Positions 1 to 9,440 are shown, counted from the stretch's first letter. The stretch: 64,000 nt of DNA from DATFVA01 sp963774455 (GCA_963774455.1 CAVZFD010000002.1:186001-250000); one strand, 5' to 3'. Numbers and translations: made by a program. Notes: a model not told the origin generated them from the sequence alone.

Positions 1-942
1 AAATTTATTTTCAGCCAGGTTATATTTATAAGTAAAAATCTTATCTTCTTTAGTTCCCCATCCCAGTTTAAATTGTCTTAATCCTGTATTCTCCGGCTCT
101 GTTTTACCAAAGCTAAACTCACTGAATCCCTTATCGATAAAATATTTTATTGCTTCCCACATAATGAGATTATTTGGACGGACGAGCTGGAAACTCGTAT
201 CGGAGGCACCGAATTTATACAATGCCTTGCTTCCGAAATGCAGATATACCGCACTTGCGATTACACGGTTTTCATGGGATGCCAGGACTATAAACCCAAG
301 ATCCTGCGCCAGAATATATTTATAAATATTTATAAAAAATGAATAAGGCTGAGGCGGAAGTCCATGCTTTTTCCGTGTGATACAATTAAGAAGGTAGAAT
401 TTATCTGTTGCTTCCCGGGTGTTCAGGAAATCAATTTTAACATTTTCCCGTTGGGCTTTTTTTATATTACGCTTATTATTGGAACTAAAACCGGCAAATA
501 TTTCCTCTTGTCCGCGGGTCAGATCAAGCTTATGATGGTAATAGTAAGATGAAGGCTCAATGTCATGAAAGAATTTATCACCGCCTCTGAATTCTATAGA
601 TTTCCATTTCTTCTTACGTCCAATTTCCATTACTTCATCGAACAGGTCAGTGAAATTATCTTCACAAATAGGCTCACAGTAATCGGAAAAGGGTAAAGAA
701 ACTCCGCGTCTGCCTGTAAGAAAGCTAGCAATTTCCATAAAAGCAATCAGGGAGGATAAACTTTTATCAGAATTATATGCAGCAAGATACTGCGGTGAGT
801 AATTATAAGTTTCGATTAATACTTTTGCCCAGTTTGAAGTATGAAAAAATGAATATTCAGGATGGGAAAGCAATAGTTCATTCCAGTTTTCAACATTCAA
901 TGGATTAATAAGTTGTACATTATTTTTCATAGATAAAAACAC
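1..942 (-). CDS. FemAB-like GNAT-fold acyltransferase, 3' end outside window
   Basis: The frame is open from 942 to base 1 (314 codons) with no stop, so the gene runs off the left edge and probably lacks only a few tens of C-terminal residues. The visible C-terminal stretch with FGKTEPENTGLRQFKLGWG is typical of FemAB-related proteins (GNAT fold), many of which sit in exopolysaccharide loci and are proposed to acylate or aminoacylate a sugar or lipid carrier; the substrate here cannot be read. The start is a choice: GTG at 942 has GGAGGA eight bases upstream (951-956), while ATG at 930, in the same frame, lies about 20 bases from it. I prefer GTG. It is followed upstream by the Wzc-like gene on the same strand, 49 bases away, consistent with one polysaccharide operon. 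Confidence 0.75.
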   Translation of the reverse strand, partial: MFLSMKNNVQLINPLNVENWNELLLSHPEYSFFHTSNWAKVLIETYNYSPQYLAAYNSDKSLSSLIAFMEIASFLTGRRGVSLPFSDYCEPICEDNFTDLFDEVMEIGRKKKWKSIEFRGGDKFFHDIEPSSYYYHHKLDLTRGQEEIFAGFSSNNKRNIKKAQRENVKIDFLNTREATDKFYLLNCITRKKHGLPPQPYSFFINIYKYILAQDLGFIVLASHENRVIASAVYLHFGSKALYKFGASDTSFQLVRPNNLIMWEAIKYFIDKGFSEFSFGKTEPENTGLRQFKLGWGTKEDKIFTYKYNLAENKF

Positions 943-991
943 AACCAGATTCCTCCATTTGAAGGAACCTGGTGAAAATAATTAAAGGGCT

Positions 992-3505
992 TTAGTTAAC
1001 TGTGGTTTGTGCTACTTTTTTAGAATCTTTACCGTTAAGTTTTTGGGCCGATTTTCCATTTCCATAACCGTAACCATATCCGTAACCGTATCCGTACCTG
1101 TATCTGTAGGAAGATTCTTTAATTTCGGCAGCATTAACCACCAGTCCATGAATTTTAATATTAGCCTGGGTCATTTCATCGATACCCCAAAGAACTCCTT
1201 CCTTAAAGGAATGATTAGGTCTAACCACTAGTATAGCATTCCGGAGTGTTTTTCCTAATATGAGAGTATCAACAACCCTCGTAACAGGCGGGGTGTCAAC
1301 TATGATATAATCATAATAAGAAGTATCTATTATCTTGAATAAAGTTAACATTCTATCAGAGTTAAGTAACTCGCTTGAATCCTCTCTTGTACCGCCGGCT
1401 GTCAGAATGTCAACCTTTCCGATTACATTTGTATGGATAAAAGGTTTTGCATCTTTCCCAATAAGATAATCAATTAAACCTGGTGCTTTTAAAGATATTC
1501 CAAACTTATTGGAGATTGTGCCTTTTTTGAGATCGCAATCAATTATCAGGATCCTTTTCTTTTCCTGCGCAATGGATAATGCAAGGTTAGATACAATCGT
1601 GGTTTTTCCGGTATTTTCCTCGCAGCTGGTTACCATAAATATTTTTTCTTTTCCTTCAAACTGGAAAAGCAGCTTTGTTTTCAACAGACGAAATGTTTCC
1701 TTGAACCCGTCCTGTGTGTCCATTAAGGTCACAAATTGATCCTGTTTATTGTTCTGATCGTTTATTTTATCTTTTACATCCTTGGGATAATCCGGAATAA
1801 TAGCAAAGACAGGGAAATCAAAATCCCTCTCAATATCATCCAGGTTTACGAGTTTTTTATTCCTGACTTCTGAAATGAATATTCCCATTAGGCCGATAAA
1901 TAATCCTGCAAGAAGGCCTGCTAACATATTAAAAGATTTTTTGGGTGCTATTGGATCCATCGGTTCATGAGCAGGGTCAACAACTACTATATCCTGCAGC
2001 TTAGATAGTTCTGCCATCCGCATTTCTTCTCTTTTATCAAGTAGCATGGTGAATATTTTCACATAAACATCTTTCTGACGCATCAAACCTGCCAGTCTAT
2101 TTTCCTGTCCCGGCAGCCTTTCCATTTTAACTTCGTATTTAGACATCATATTCGTTATCTGCAGAAGCTTCTTATCCAGGGAGTTTATCATAATCTGGTA
2201 GGCAGTAAGCGTGTTCTGGTTATATGAAGCCAGTTTCTGCTTAACCATGTTTATCTGTTCATCTATAGCCCTTACATCAGGGTGATTCTCCGTACGCTTC
2301 TGTAACAATTCAAGTCTCTGAAGTTCAAGATCAGAGAGCTGCCTCATCAAAGCAGCGAAGGGTGATCCGTTGACGTCATTACGTTCCGGAGTAAGCAGGC
2401 TCTGGTCAAAATAACCGCCGGATTGTAGCTGGGTCTTCATATCCGAAAGCTTGTTTTGATAATCGGTAACCTGCAGTTCGGTATTCATTTTTTCAGCTTC
2501 AAGGTCGCTGAGATATTTCACAAGTTCATTTGAACTCGCATCGATGGTCATTATCTGTCCGCTTGCCTTAAATTCGCTAAGATTTCTTTCGGCCTCCTTA
2601 AGTTTTTCCTGCATCTCTTCGAGCTGCTTGTCCACAAAATCAAACGAGTATTTAATGGTCTGTTTCTGCTGATCGATACGGGAGTCCCTGAATTTTTCGG
2701 TAATTGTGTTTGCTATTAAGGCTGCCGCATAAGGAGTACTGTTTTTAACGGAAATCGTGAAAACATTAGTTTTGAGTTTATGATCGAGAGAAACCATGTT
2801 CCTAAGTTTCTCCATCGTCTTATAATAATTATCCACAGTGAAATACACCTTACTTCCCGGCTCTGCATTCGGCCAGTAAACCACAATGTTCATTTTATCC
2901 AAATTAAACACACCTGCGCTGGTATCTGTAGTGGTTTTTATGAGACTGTCATCATCCGCATTATAAATTCTATAGGTCTTATTAGTTGCTATTTCTATAT
3001 ACAACCTGGAAGTTACATTCATATTATTAATTTTCACTTCAACAAATTGGGGAAGAGAAATCTTATCCGGCGGGTTATTAAAAAAAGCAGGGTTGTAATA
3101 ATCAACCAGGGATTTGTTTATTCTGATATTATTTCCATCCGGACGAACGATCTTGTCCACGTTTAAATATAGGTTGAGATTATCTATAACTTTGCTGAAA
3201 ACGCTCCATGTTTCAACAAGCTCCATTTCAGTTTCAATTTCGTCGGATGATTGGAGATTAACGATGTTCATCAAATCTGTAGGTGAATTGGTGTCCTGCC
3301 CCTTGTCCTTTTTCAGAACCACGGTTGATTCATATACAGGTTTTGCAATAAATGAATAAGCCGCGGCCAGTACAAGTGCTGCAAGAACTGAAATTATAAG
3401 AATTGATTTTCTTCTATTAATAATCTGTAGTATTTCACCCAGAGTTTTTTCCGGGTGTTTTTCATTCTTTTTATTATTTTTTGAAGAAGTATTGTTGGTG
3501 CTCAT
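992..3505 (-). CDS. Wzc/GumC-type polysaccharide co-polymerase with BY-kinase domain
   Basis: Inner-membrane chain-length regulator fused to a bacterial tyrosine autokinase, 837 residues, the usual length for Wzc-type fusions. An N-terminal Wzz domain begins with a membrane segment near residues 35-55; a long coiled-coil periplasmic region follows (roughly 270-500), then a second membrane segment near 518-540. The cytoplasmic kinase has a Walker A around 628-636 (CEENTGKTT), Walker A' ILIIDCDLKKG near 650 and Walker B YIIVDTPP near 737. The C-terminus carries a Tyr-Gly run (about 799-816), the expected autophosphorylation tail. Oddity: the first Gly of Walker A is replaced by Cys. It lies 45 bases downstream of the Wza-like gene, matching the standard wza-wzc pairing in capsule and EPS export. 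The partner phosphatase is not in the window. Confidence 0.92.
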   Translation of the reverse strand: MSTNNTSSKNNKKNEKHPEKTLGEILQIINRRKSILIISVLAALVLAAAYSFIAKPVYESTVVLKKDKGQDTNSPTDLMNIVNLQSSDEIETEMELVETWSVFSKVIDNLNLYLNVDKIVRPDGNNIRINKSLVDYYNPAFFNNPPDKISLPQFVEVKINNMNVTSRLYIEIATNKTYRIYNADDDSLIKTTTDTSAGVFNLDKMNIVVYWPNAEPGSKVYFTVDNYYKTMEKLRNMVSLDHKLKTNVFTISVKNSTPYAAALIANTITEKFRDSRIDQQKQTIKYSFDFVDKQLEEMQEKLKEAERNLSEFKASGQIMTIDASSNELVKYLSDLEAEKMNTELQVTDYQNKLSDMKTQLQSGGYFDQSLLTPERNDVNGSPFAALMRQLSDLELQRLELLQKRTENHPDVRAIDEQINMVKQKLASYNQNTLTAYQIMINSLDKKLLQITNMMSKYEVKMERLPGQENRLAGLMRQKDVYVKIFTMLLDKREEMRMAELSKLQDIVVVDPAHEPMDPIAPKKSFNMLAGLLAGLFIGLMGIFISEVRNKKLVNLDDIERDFDFPVFAIIPDYPKDVKDKINDQNNKQDQFVTLMDTQDGFKETFRLLKTKLLFQFEGKEKIFMVTSCEENTGKTTIVSNLALSIAQEKKRILIIDCDLKKGTISNKFGISLKAPGLIDYLIGKDAKPFIHTNVIGKVDILTAGGTREDSSELLNSDRMLTLFKIIDTSYYDYIIVDTPPVTRVVDTLILGKTLRNAILVVRPNHSFKEGVLWGIDEMTQANIKIHGLVVNAAEIKESSYRYRYGYGYGYGYGYGNGKSAQKLNGKDSKKVAQTTVN
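1057..1112 (-). repeat. Short in-frame repeat encoding the Tyr-Gly tail of the Wzc-like kinase
   Basis: Alternating codons for Tyr and Gly/Arg make a near-perfect 6- and 12-base repeat (units such as CGTAAC and CGTATC on the plus strand) encoding YRYRYGYGYGYGYGYG. Slippage here would change the number of phosphorylatable tyrosines in steps of two residues without shifting the frame. Confidence 0.8.
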
Positions 3506-3550
3506 ACCTGCATATCCTTTGTCGTTCTAAGTTTCGTCTGTTCAATTTTT

Positions 3551-4195
3551 TTATCTGAGAATTAGTACGGCGATAGTTACCAGGGCAGAAACAACAGATA
3601 GAATTATTGTTACACTCCTGGCATTTGCCCACCATGTTTTTGGTACAAAAATCCTGTCGCCCGATTGCAGCCCTATGTCGCCCATCGTACTTCCGCTCTC
3701 AATAAGATTCTGGGCGTCTAGTTCAATTTCTTTGTCATTCCTTATTATATATACATTATCGAGATCGGCATCAGTGGTAACACCGCCTGCAAGGGCAAAT
3801 ATGCCCGTTATCTTCTCAACATCTGTAACATAATAATATCCCGGTGTTCTAACTTCTCCGAGAATATTTATTTTGTAAAGCGGCTGTACAGTCAATTCAG
3901 GATTCTTATACAGCGAATCATATTTCATGGTAATCTCACTCTTGATCTCAGGGTATGGTCTCTGAGTTGTGGTAATTAACCCAACATATGGAAGCTGAAT
4001 TTTTCCATCCTGCTGAATATAATAATCACCGGAGATCTGATCTGTAATATTGAAGAAAGCTATTCTGACTCCGTCTCCGGGATTTAAATATTGTGCCCGG
4101 GTCATTATGGTTGAAATCATTATGAAAAGAACAGTTACCGGAAACGTTCTGAGGTATTTCATTCTGGTTTTTTTAACTCCTTGCTCCTTAGTCAT
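3551..4195 (-). CDS. Polysaccharide export protein, Wza-like (Poly_export/SLBB)
   Basis: 214 residues with an N-terminal hydrophobic export signal (about 14-34), the poly_export domain beginning LNPGDGVRIAFFN and running to about 105, an SLBB-like segment (ILGEVRTPGYYYV onward) and a C-terminal hydrophobic helix (about 192-212). The family forms the outer-membrane or periplasm-spanning channel for capsule and exopolysaccharide. It is shorter than E. coli Wza and ends in a membrane helix, as is common in Bacteroidota versions, so it may be inner-membrane anchored. First gene of the minus-strand operon wza-wzc-femAB. No lipobox Cys is visible after the signal, unlike classical Wza lipoproteins. 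Confidence 0.88.
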   Translation of the reverse strand: MTKEQGVKKTRMKYLRTFPVTVLFIMISTIMTRAQYLNPGDGVRIAFFNITDQISGDYYIQQDGKIQLPYVGLITTTQRPYPEIKSEITMKYDSLYKNPELTVQPLYKINILGEVRTPGYYYVTDVEKITGIFALAGGVTTDADLDNVYIIRNDKEIELDAQNLIESGSTMGDIGLQSGDRIFVPKTWWANARSVTIILSVVSALVTIAVLILR

Positions 4196-4794
4196 ATAAA
4201 TTATTAAATAAATTTAGAAAATAAAGCTGCTCTTCTCTGTGATGGTTAATAATTGTTTTTTGACACACAATGGGAGTCTGTTAGAAATTTCCGGTAAAAC
4301 ATCTACTCTTAATTTCAAGATATATGCCATTAAGGACACTTAATTCTTTAATGTAACCTGAATAATGAAAACGGACTAAACACTAAATTGAGAATTAATC
4401 TGATAAAATTCCTATAATGACGCACGGAACTTGTCAAACTGATCATCTATCTGTAAACCAGAGGGAAGAAAACCGCCTTGGGAGATATACTTTTTAACCC
4501 TCCTCAACCGTAAAAACTCTAACCAAATTTAACATACTTTTCGTTAAAAAAATACCCCTTGATGAAAACACTTTAAAGACTGAACAAGGAAGGTTCGGCA
4601 AAAAGCATAATAATTCAACATAATTCGCGTTTAACATGTATTCTTTATCAATACTTACGACGAAATGGGACTCATTCACATAATTATCTAATTCTTTACA
4701 TAAACTTAATTTTATATATACAAAAAATTTATAAATTTAAGGACACACAATTTCCAATTATTAATTAAAAGCTATTTGCGAGCGAGGAAAATTT
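4196..4794. other. Divergent intergenic region of the polysaccharide locus
   Basis: About 600 AT-rich bases between the two divergent polysaccharide operons. No convincing gene is present. TTAAGGACAC occurs twice in direct orientation (4330-4339 and 4738-4747), and GACACACAAT also occurs twice (4262-4271 and 4742-4751). The distal copies lie about 50 bases before the plus-strand operon and the others upstream of the minus-strand one. They may be regulatory, but no promoter was assigned. Confidence 0.5.
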
Positions 4795-5925
4795 ATGAAT
4801 ATTCCCTTTCTTGATTTGAAAGTTCAGTATCAGTCAATTAAAAAAGATGTTGATCCGGCTATTCAGAATGTAATTGATAATACGGCTTTTATCCTTGGTA
4901 AGGCCGTTTCAGATTTTGAGGAAAAATTTGCTAAAGTACATGAAGTTAAACACTGCCTTGGCACAAGTTCGGGTACAGATGCAAATCATATGGCTTTATG
5001 GGCGCTAAATATTAAGCCGGGTGATGAAATTATTGTGCCGGCAAATACTTTTATTGCTACCGCTTGGGGTGCGACCTTGTGCGGCGCCGTACCCGTTTTT
5101 GTTGATTGTCATCCCGAGAGTTATAATCTTGACCCGGATAAAGTTGAAGCTGCAATTACAAAAAAAACAAAAGCTATTGTTGCGGTGCACCTGTATGGTC
5201 AGCCTGCCGACCTGGATCCCTTAAGGGAAATTGCCAAAAAACATAATATTTTCCTGGTTGAGGATGCTGCACAGGCTCATCTTGCCGAATATAAGGGAAA
5301 AAAAGTAGGAGGATTGTCGGATGCCTGCTCATTCAGCTTCTATCCGGGAAAAAATCTTGGAGCCTTTGGCGAGGGTGGCGCCGTCACGACGAATAATGAT
5401 GAAGTGTTTGAGTATATGAAAAAAATCAGAGAACATGGGCAGTCAAAAAAATATTATCATTCAACTTTTGGTCATAATTACAGAATGGAAGGTATTCAGG
5501 GTGCGGTGCTGGGGGTGAAGTTAAATTATCTTCCCGGCTGGACTGACGGCAGACGCAGGGCAGCCGAAAAATACCGTGCGCTTCTGGGTGACTTTGACAG
5601 AATTATCCTGCCTAAAGAAATGCCGTGGGCAAAACATGTTTATCATCTCTACGTTATCAGGGTGAAATCTGAAAACCGGAACAATAGAAGCGAAATAAGG
5701 GATGAACTTCAAAAATTCCTCAACGAACAAGGTGTTTCAACCGGTCTTCATTACCCGGTTCCACTACATAAACAGGAGTGTTTTTCATCCCTTGGATATA
5801 AACCGGGTGAGTTCCCGGTGACAGAGGAACTTTCAGAAACCGGCTTATCTCTGCCTATGTTTCCTGAGTTAACAGATGAACAGATCAATTACGTAGCAGG
5901 TAAGATTAAAGAATTCTACAAATAG
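4795..5925 (+). CDS. DegT/DnrJ/EryC1/StrS-family PLP sugar aminotransferase
   Basis: 376 residues, full length for the family, converting a nucleotide-linked keto-sugar to an amino-sugar with glutamate as the usual donor. The PLP lysine is K186 in SFYPGKNLGAFGEGG; D157 in VEDAAQ is placed to hold the pyridine nitrogen; the cofactor-phosphate segment GTSSGTDAN is at 56-64. Preceded by GAGCGAGGAAAATTT, a reasonable ribosome site. It shares a strand with a glycosylphosphotransferase, a Gfo/Idh dehydrogenase and a hexapeptide acetyltransferase. With the latter two it matches the WbpE/WbpB/WbpD trio that builds 3-acetamido uronic sugars; QdtB-like or other 3-aminotransferases are alternatives that sequence reading alone cannot exclude. 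Confidence 0.93.
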   Translation: MNIPFLDLKVQYQSIKKDVDPAIQNVIDNTAFILGKAVSDFEEKFAKVHEVKHCLGTSSGTDANHMALWALNIKPGDEIIVPANTFIATAWGATLCGAVPVFVDCHPESYNLDPDKVEAAITKKTKAIVAVHLYGQPADLDPLREIAKKHNIFLVEDAAQAHLAEYKGKKVGGLSDACSFSFYPGKNLGAFGEGGAVTTNNDEVFEYMKKIREHGQSKKYYHSTFGHNYRMEGIQGAVLGVKLNYLPGWTDGRRRAAEKYRALLGDFDRIILPKEMPWAKHVYHLYVIRVKSENRNNRSEIRDELQKFLNEQGVSTGLHYPVPLHKQECFSSLGYKPGEFPVTEELSETGLSLPMFPELTDEQINYVAGKIKEFYK

Positions 5926-6191
5926 TTTTACTATACCTGTTTAAAGATGTCTTAATTAACTTTTAGGGACCAGCCCCTTTATAGTGTTCCTAGCTTGTGA
6001 TTAATTTATACCAGACATCTCCAATTGTTCAGAATCAATGTGTGTTATGTCTCATTATATTAAGTTCTTTTTTATTTCTATCTCATTTTGAAAAAAAAAT
6101 ATGACCTTTTCTTCTAATTAAGCTCATATACAAAGAAAATTGGTGGCACATAATTGGGTGATGTACTATATACCATTTTGAGGGCAAAAAA

Positions 6192-7643
6192 TTGAGCAGA
6201 TTTGGATTACAAAAAATACCGAAGTATAAAGTAGTCTACGCAGTCGTAGATATTGTAACGATCTTTGTTTGTTTTCTGGTTTCCGTTTATATCCATAGGA
6301 GCGAAACTCATCTCAGTTTCATCGCATTTTTCTCCGGCAACAATTCCTTAATATATATCCTGTTGGGGTTATCACTACTTTTTGCAGTGATCTTTCAATA
6401 TAACGGCATGTATAGAATTAATGTCATTCTCAGCCGGTCAGCTCATTTTTCTAATATTATTAAATCTCAATACTACGGTGCGCTGAATATAGTTCTTATG
6501 TCTCTTCTGATCCAATCATATAACATAGTGGATTCAAGGCTGATTATTTTTACTTATATGCTGGTTGCAGTACCTACACTTTACCTTATCAGGGTAGAAG
6601 TGCTTAGGGAATTGTTTATCCGGCTCAGACACAATTCATTCAGAAGAAACGTTGTTATAGTCGGGGACGGAAAGTCAGGCAAATTGCTGGCTGCTAAACT
6701 TATGCTCGAAAATTCTATTGGCATCGAACTTATTGGTTTTGTTGATGATGATAAAGATATCAATGAGGAAATAGTAAGCGGCAAAAAGGTAATTGGAAAA
6801 TTAACTGATCTCAGGCAGGTCATTTCAGATTACAAAGTAGATGAGATAATTGTTGCAATTGATGGTGACAATCATGAAAAACTGCTTGGGGTACTGGATT
6901 TCTGCAAGCTTCATAATATCAGGATAAGACTTACCTCAGAACTGTTCGAAATTGTTACCAGGAAACTCGATACCGAGAAATACATTGACATTCCTGTCAT
7001 CGATGTCTCTGCACATTATAACAACAAATTTACACTAGCTATTAAAAGACTTTTAGATATTGCAGTCTCTCTCGCTGCCATCCTGATTTTATCACCAGTA
7101 ATGCTGACAATAGGTTTATTGGTTAAATTATCATCGAGCGGCCCAGTCCTGTTTTCCCAGGTTAGGATCGGAAGATACGGCAAACCTTTTAAGTTTTATA
7201 AATTCCGTTCGATGAAGGTGCTGACCGGCGAAGATGAGGATCGTAAGCTGAAAATGATCGAATTTATGAGGAATAGTTCAGGTGAATCCGGTACAAAAAT
7301 AATAAATGATACAAGGGTAACCTGGATCGGTAAATTAATCAGAAAAACATCACTCGATGAACTTCCGCAGCTGTTTAATGTGCTCAAAGGTGAAATGAGC
7401 CTGGTAGGTCCCCGTCCATGCCTTCCTTATGAGTATGATAATTACGACGAATGGCAGAAGAGAAGGTTGTCAGCAATTCCGGGATGTACCGGGGTCTGGC
7501 AGGTTTGCGGACGCAGCTCAGTGTCGTTCAAGGATTCGATAATCCTTGACCTTTATTATATCAATAATATGTCGCCGTGGTTTGACCTTCAGTTGATTTT
7601 TAAGACAATTCCCGCAATGCTCTTTTTAAGAGGCGGAAAATGA
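6192..7643 (+). CDS. Polyprenyl glycosylphosphotransferase (WbaP/WcaJ type)
   Basis: Membrane enzyme that starts polysaccharide synthesis by moving a sugar-1-phosphate from a UDP-sugar onto undecaprenyl phosphate. Four or five hydrophobic segments occupy residues 15-135, a Rossmann-like CoA-binding domain follows (VVIVGDGKSGKLLAAKLM near 155), and the C-terminal bacterial sugar transferase domain spans about 280-480 with LFSQVRIGRYGKPFKFYKFR, KTSLDELPQLFNVLKGEMS and LVGPRP. The start is TTG, supported by GAGGG at 6180-6184, seven bases upstream; no ATG gives as good a fit. The sugar transferred is unknown. It sits between the aminotransferase and the Gfo/Idh gene. Confidence 0.93.
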   Translation: MSRFGLQKIPKYKVVYAVVDIVTIFVCFLVSVYIHRSETHLSFIAFFSGNNSLIYILLGLSLLFAVIFQYNGMYRINVILSRSAHFSNIIKSQYYGALNIVLMSLLIQSYNIVDSRLIIFTYMLVAVPTLYLIRVEVLRELFIRLRHNSFRRNVVIVGDGKSGKLLAAKLMLENSIGIELIGFVDDDKDINEEIVSGKKVIGKLTDLRQVISDYKVDEIIVAIDGDNHEKLLGVLDFCKLHNIRIRLTSELFEIVTRKLDTEKYIDIPVIDVSAHYNNKFTLAIKRLLDIAVSLAAILILSPVMLTIGLLVKLSSSGPVLFSQVRIGRYGKPFKFYKFRSMKVLTGEDEDRKLKMIEFMRNSSGESGTKIINDTRVTWIGKLIRKTSLDELPQLFNVLKGEMSLVGPRPCLPYEYDNYDEWQKRRLSAIPGCTGVWQVCGRSSVSFKDSIILDLYYINNMSPWFDLQLIFKTIPAMLFLRGGK

Positions 7644-7698
7644 CAATAGGGAAAATAATTAGATAACTTATGTTAATACTGATAAGTCTGGAGGAAAA

Positions 7699-8718
7699 AT
7701 GAAAGTTGGAGTGATCGGACTTGGCTATTGGGGTCCGAACCTTGTGCGAAATTTTATGGCTCAGTCCGATGTTGAAAAAGTTATAGCCTGTGATCAAAGA
7801 ATTGAGAGACTTCAATTCATAAAGGCCAAATTTCCGGCTGCTCTTCTCACAGAAGATGCATCCGAGGTCATAAATGGTGATTCTGATATAATAGTTATTG
7901 CTACCCCCGTTAGTACACATTACGCGCTAGCTAAGAGAAGTCTTGAAGCTGGTAAGCATATTTGGGTAGAAAAACCATTCACTGCTACTACAGCTGAAGC
8001 AGAAGCATTAATTGCACTTGCTAATAAGAAAAATCTTAAAATATTCGTAGATCATACTTTCATTTATACCGGTGCTGTCAAGAAGATGAAGGAACTGGTT
8101 GCTAATGGTGAACTTGGAAAGATCCTTTATTTTGACTCTGAGAGAATAAACCTGGGACTATTCCAGCGCGATGTAAACGTTATCTGGGATCTTGCTCCGC
8201 ACGACCTTTCTATAATGAATTATGTCCTTGGTGATCTTAAGATTGAGGCCGTTTCTTCAAACGGTATAGCTAATTATAACGGAAAAGAAAATATCGCGCA
8301 TCTCTCGATTTATTTCGAGGATAATTGCTTTGCTCATTTTCATGTTAACTGGACTTCTCCTGTTAAGATCAGAAGAATGATCGTCGGCGGGAATAAAAAG
8401 ATGCTTGTCTTCGACGATATGGAAAACTTCGAAAAGATTAAGGTCTACGACAGCGGGGTAGATTTTAAAACTCAGGAGAGTATACACGAAGCATTGGTCC
8501 AGTATAGGATCGGTGATATGTTCTCACCAAAAATAAATCAGACTGAAGCCCTCGCAATGGGCGCAAGGGAATTCCTAGACGCCATCAAGGAAAACCGGAA
8601 ACCGGCAACTGATGGGGTTGATGGCCTGAATGTCGTAAGGATATTGGAAGCTAGTTCGGAATCACTTAAGAACAGGGGGAAAATGGTGTATTTTTCTAAT
8701 TCACAGGTTGAAGTCTAA
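7699..8718 (+). CDS. Gfo/Idh/MocA-family oxidoreductase, WbpB/WlbA-like
   Basis: 339 residues. The N-terminal NAD(P)-binding Rossmann fold opens with VGVIGLGYWGPN; the family signature EKPF is at 91-94 and the catalytic-region DLAPHDLSI lies near 160. GGAGG sits seven bases before the ATG. Relatives such as WbpB/WlbA oxidise the 3-OH of UDP-GlcNAc-uronate, giving the keto group that the WbpE-type aminotransferase uses. The following acetyltransferase gene begins 16 bases after this stop, so they are almost certainly co-transcribed. Substrate assignment is inference from neighbours: no UDP-GlcNAc 6-dehydrogenase (WbpA) is in the window. Confidence 0.88.
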   Translation: MKVGVIGLGYWGPNLVRNFMAQSDVEKVIACDQRIERLQFIKAKFPAALLTEDASEVINGDSDIIVIATPVSTHYALAKRSLEAGKHIWVEKPFTATTAEAEALIALANKKNLKIFVDHTFIYTGAVKKMKELVANGELGKILYFDSERINLGLFQRDVNVIWDLAPHDLSIMNYVLGDLKIEAVSSNGIANYNGKENIAHLSIYFEDNCFAHFHVNWTSPVKIRRMIVGGNKKMLVFDDMENFEKIKVYDSGVDFKTQESIHEALVQYRIGDMFSPKINQTEALAMGAREFLDAIKENRKPATDGVDGLNVVRILEASSESLKNRGKMVYFSNSQVEV

Positions 8719-8734
8719 TTTCTTACTAAACACT

Positions 8735-9205
8735 ATGGAAAAAAAGAATATTAACAATGTCAAACTTGGCAAAGATGTTAAAATATTTGACTTTGTAAAT
8801 TTATATGGGTGCTCAATTGACGATAATACTAAAGTGGGTACCTTCGTTGAAATACAAAAGAATGCTTTCATTGGTAAGAACTGCAAAATTTCTTCACATA
8901 CTTTTATATGCGAAGGGGTTCATATTGAAGATAATGTGTTTATTGGTCATAATGTAACCTTTATTAATGATAAGATGCCTCGTTCTGTGAATTCTGACGG
9001 CTCTATGCAATCGGAGCAGGATTGGAAGGTTGTTGAAACTTATATTAAAAAAGGTGCTTCTGTAGGTTCATCTTCAACAATTATGTGCGGAGTAACGGTG
9101 GGTGAGAATGCTATCGTGGGTGCCGGAGCGGTGGTCACCAAGGATGTTCCGCCCGGGGTTGTTGTTGCAGGTGTACCGGCCAAAATAATTAAAAAGCAGC
9201 TATAA
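8735..9205 (+). CDS. Left-handed beta-helix N-acetyltransferase, WbpD/WlbB-like
   Basis: 156 residues of hexapeptide repeats (for example VKLGKDVKIF, IGKNCKISSHTFI, VTVGENAIVGAGAVVTKDVP) ending VVAGVPAKIIKKQL, a standard acyltransferase ending. The family forms trimers that acetylate an amino-sugar from acetyl-CoA. ATG at 8735 is used; an in-frame TTG at 8708 would overlap the dehydrogenase and adds nothing conserved. Last gene before a strong terminator. Following an aminotransferase and a Gfo/Idh enzyme, it likely N-acetylates the amino group that the aminotransferase installs; QdtC-type enzymes are the main alternative. Confidence 0.88.
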   Translation: MEKKNINNVKLGKDVKIFDFVNLYGCSIDDNTKVGTFVEIQKNAFIGKNCKISSHTFICEGVHIEDNVFIGHNVTFINDKMPRSVNSDGSMQSEQDWKVVETYIKKGASVGSSSTIMCGVTVGENAIVGAGAVVTKDVPPGVVVAGVPAKIIKKQL

Positions 9206-9207
9206 TA

Positions 9208-9243
9208 AAAAAAAAGCTCTGATGTTCTCAGAGCTTTTTTTTT
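9208..9243. terminator. Bidirectional rho-independent terminator
   Basis: AGCTCTGA (9215-9222), five-base loop, TCAGAGCT (9228-9235), with an A-run before and a T-run after, so it can serve the plus-strand sugar operon and the convergent small gene at 9258-9440. Confidence 0.93.
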
Positions 9244-9257
9244 GATGTTAAAAAATC

Positions 9258-9440
9258 TTAGGCGAGCAATTTTACGAGGAAGTAAACTAAAACGAAGAAA
9301 TATGTTACGCTTAATGACAGTTTTAAAAAGCCTTTATTTTCCCTGCTACTTGCAGCAGCTAAATCGACCTTTACAGGCTTAACTTTCTCTGCTATTTCAT
9401 AATCACTCTCAGTTGCTCTTAAACCAATGTTAACTGCCAT
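9258..9440 (-). CDS. Small single-pass membrane protein, unknown
   Basis: 60 residues starting MAVNIGLRATESDYEIAEKV, charged for about 40 residues, then one hydrophobic helix (LSLSVTYFFVLVYFLVKLLA) to the end, giving a tail-anchored arrangement. The ATG at 9438-9440 is preceded by GGAGAGATT, which favours it over an in-frame upstream start at 9473. I do not recognise the family. It shares a bidirectional terminator with the sugar operon and stands alone. A real gene is likely given the ribosome site and the clean topology. Confidence 0.65.
   Translation of the reverse strand: MAVNIGLRATESDYEIAEKVKPVKVDLAAASSRENKGFLKLSLSVTYFFVLVYFLVKLLA

Noticed and set aside
4494..4679. Short minus-strand frame in the polysaccharide intergenic region
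   Set aside because: No ribosome site, no domain, and composition like the surrounding non-coding DNA.
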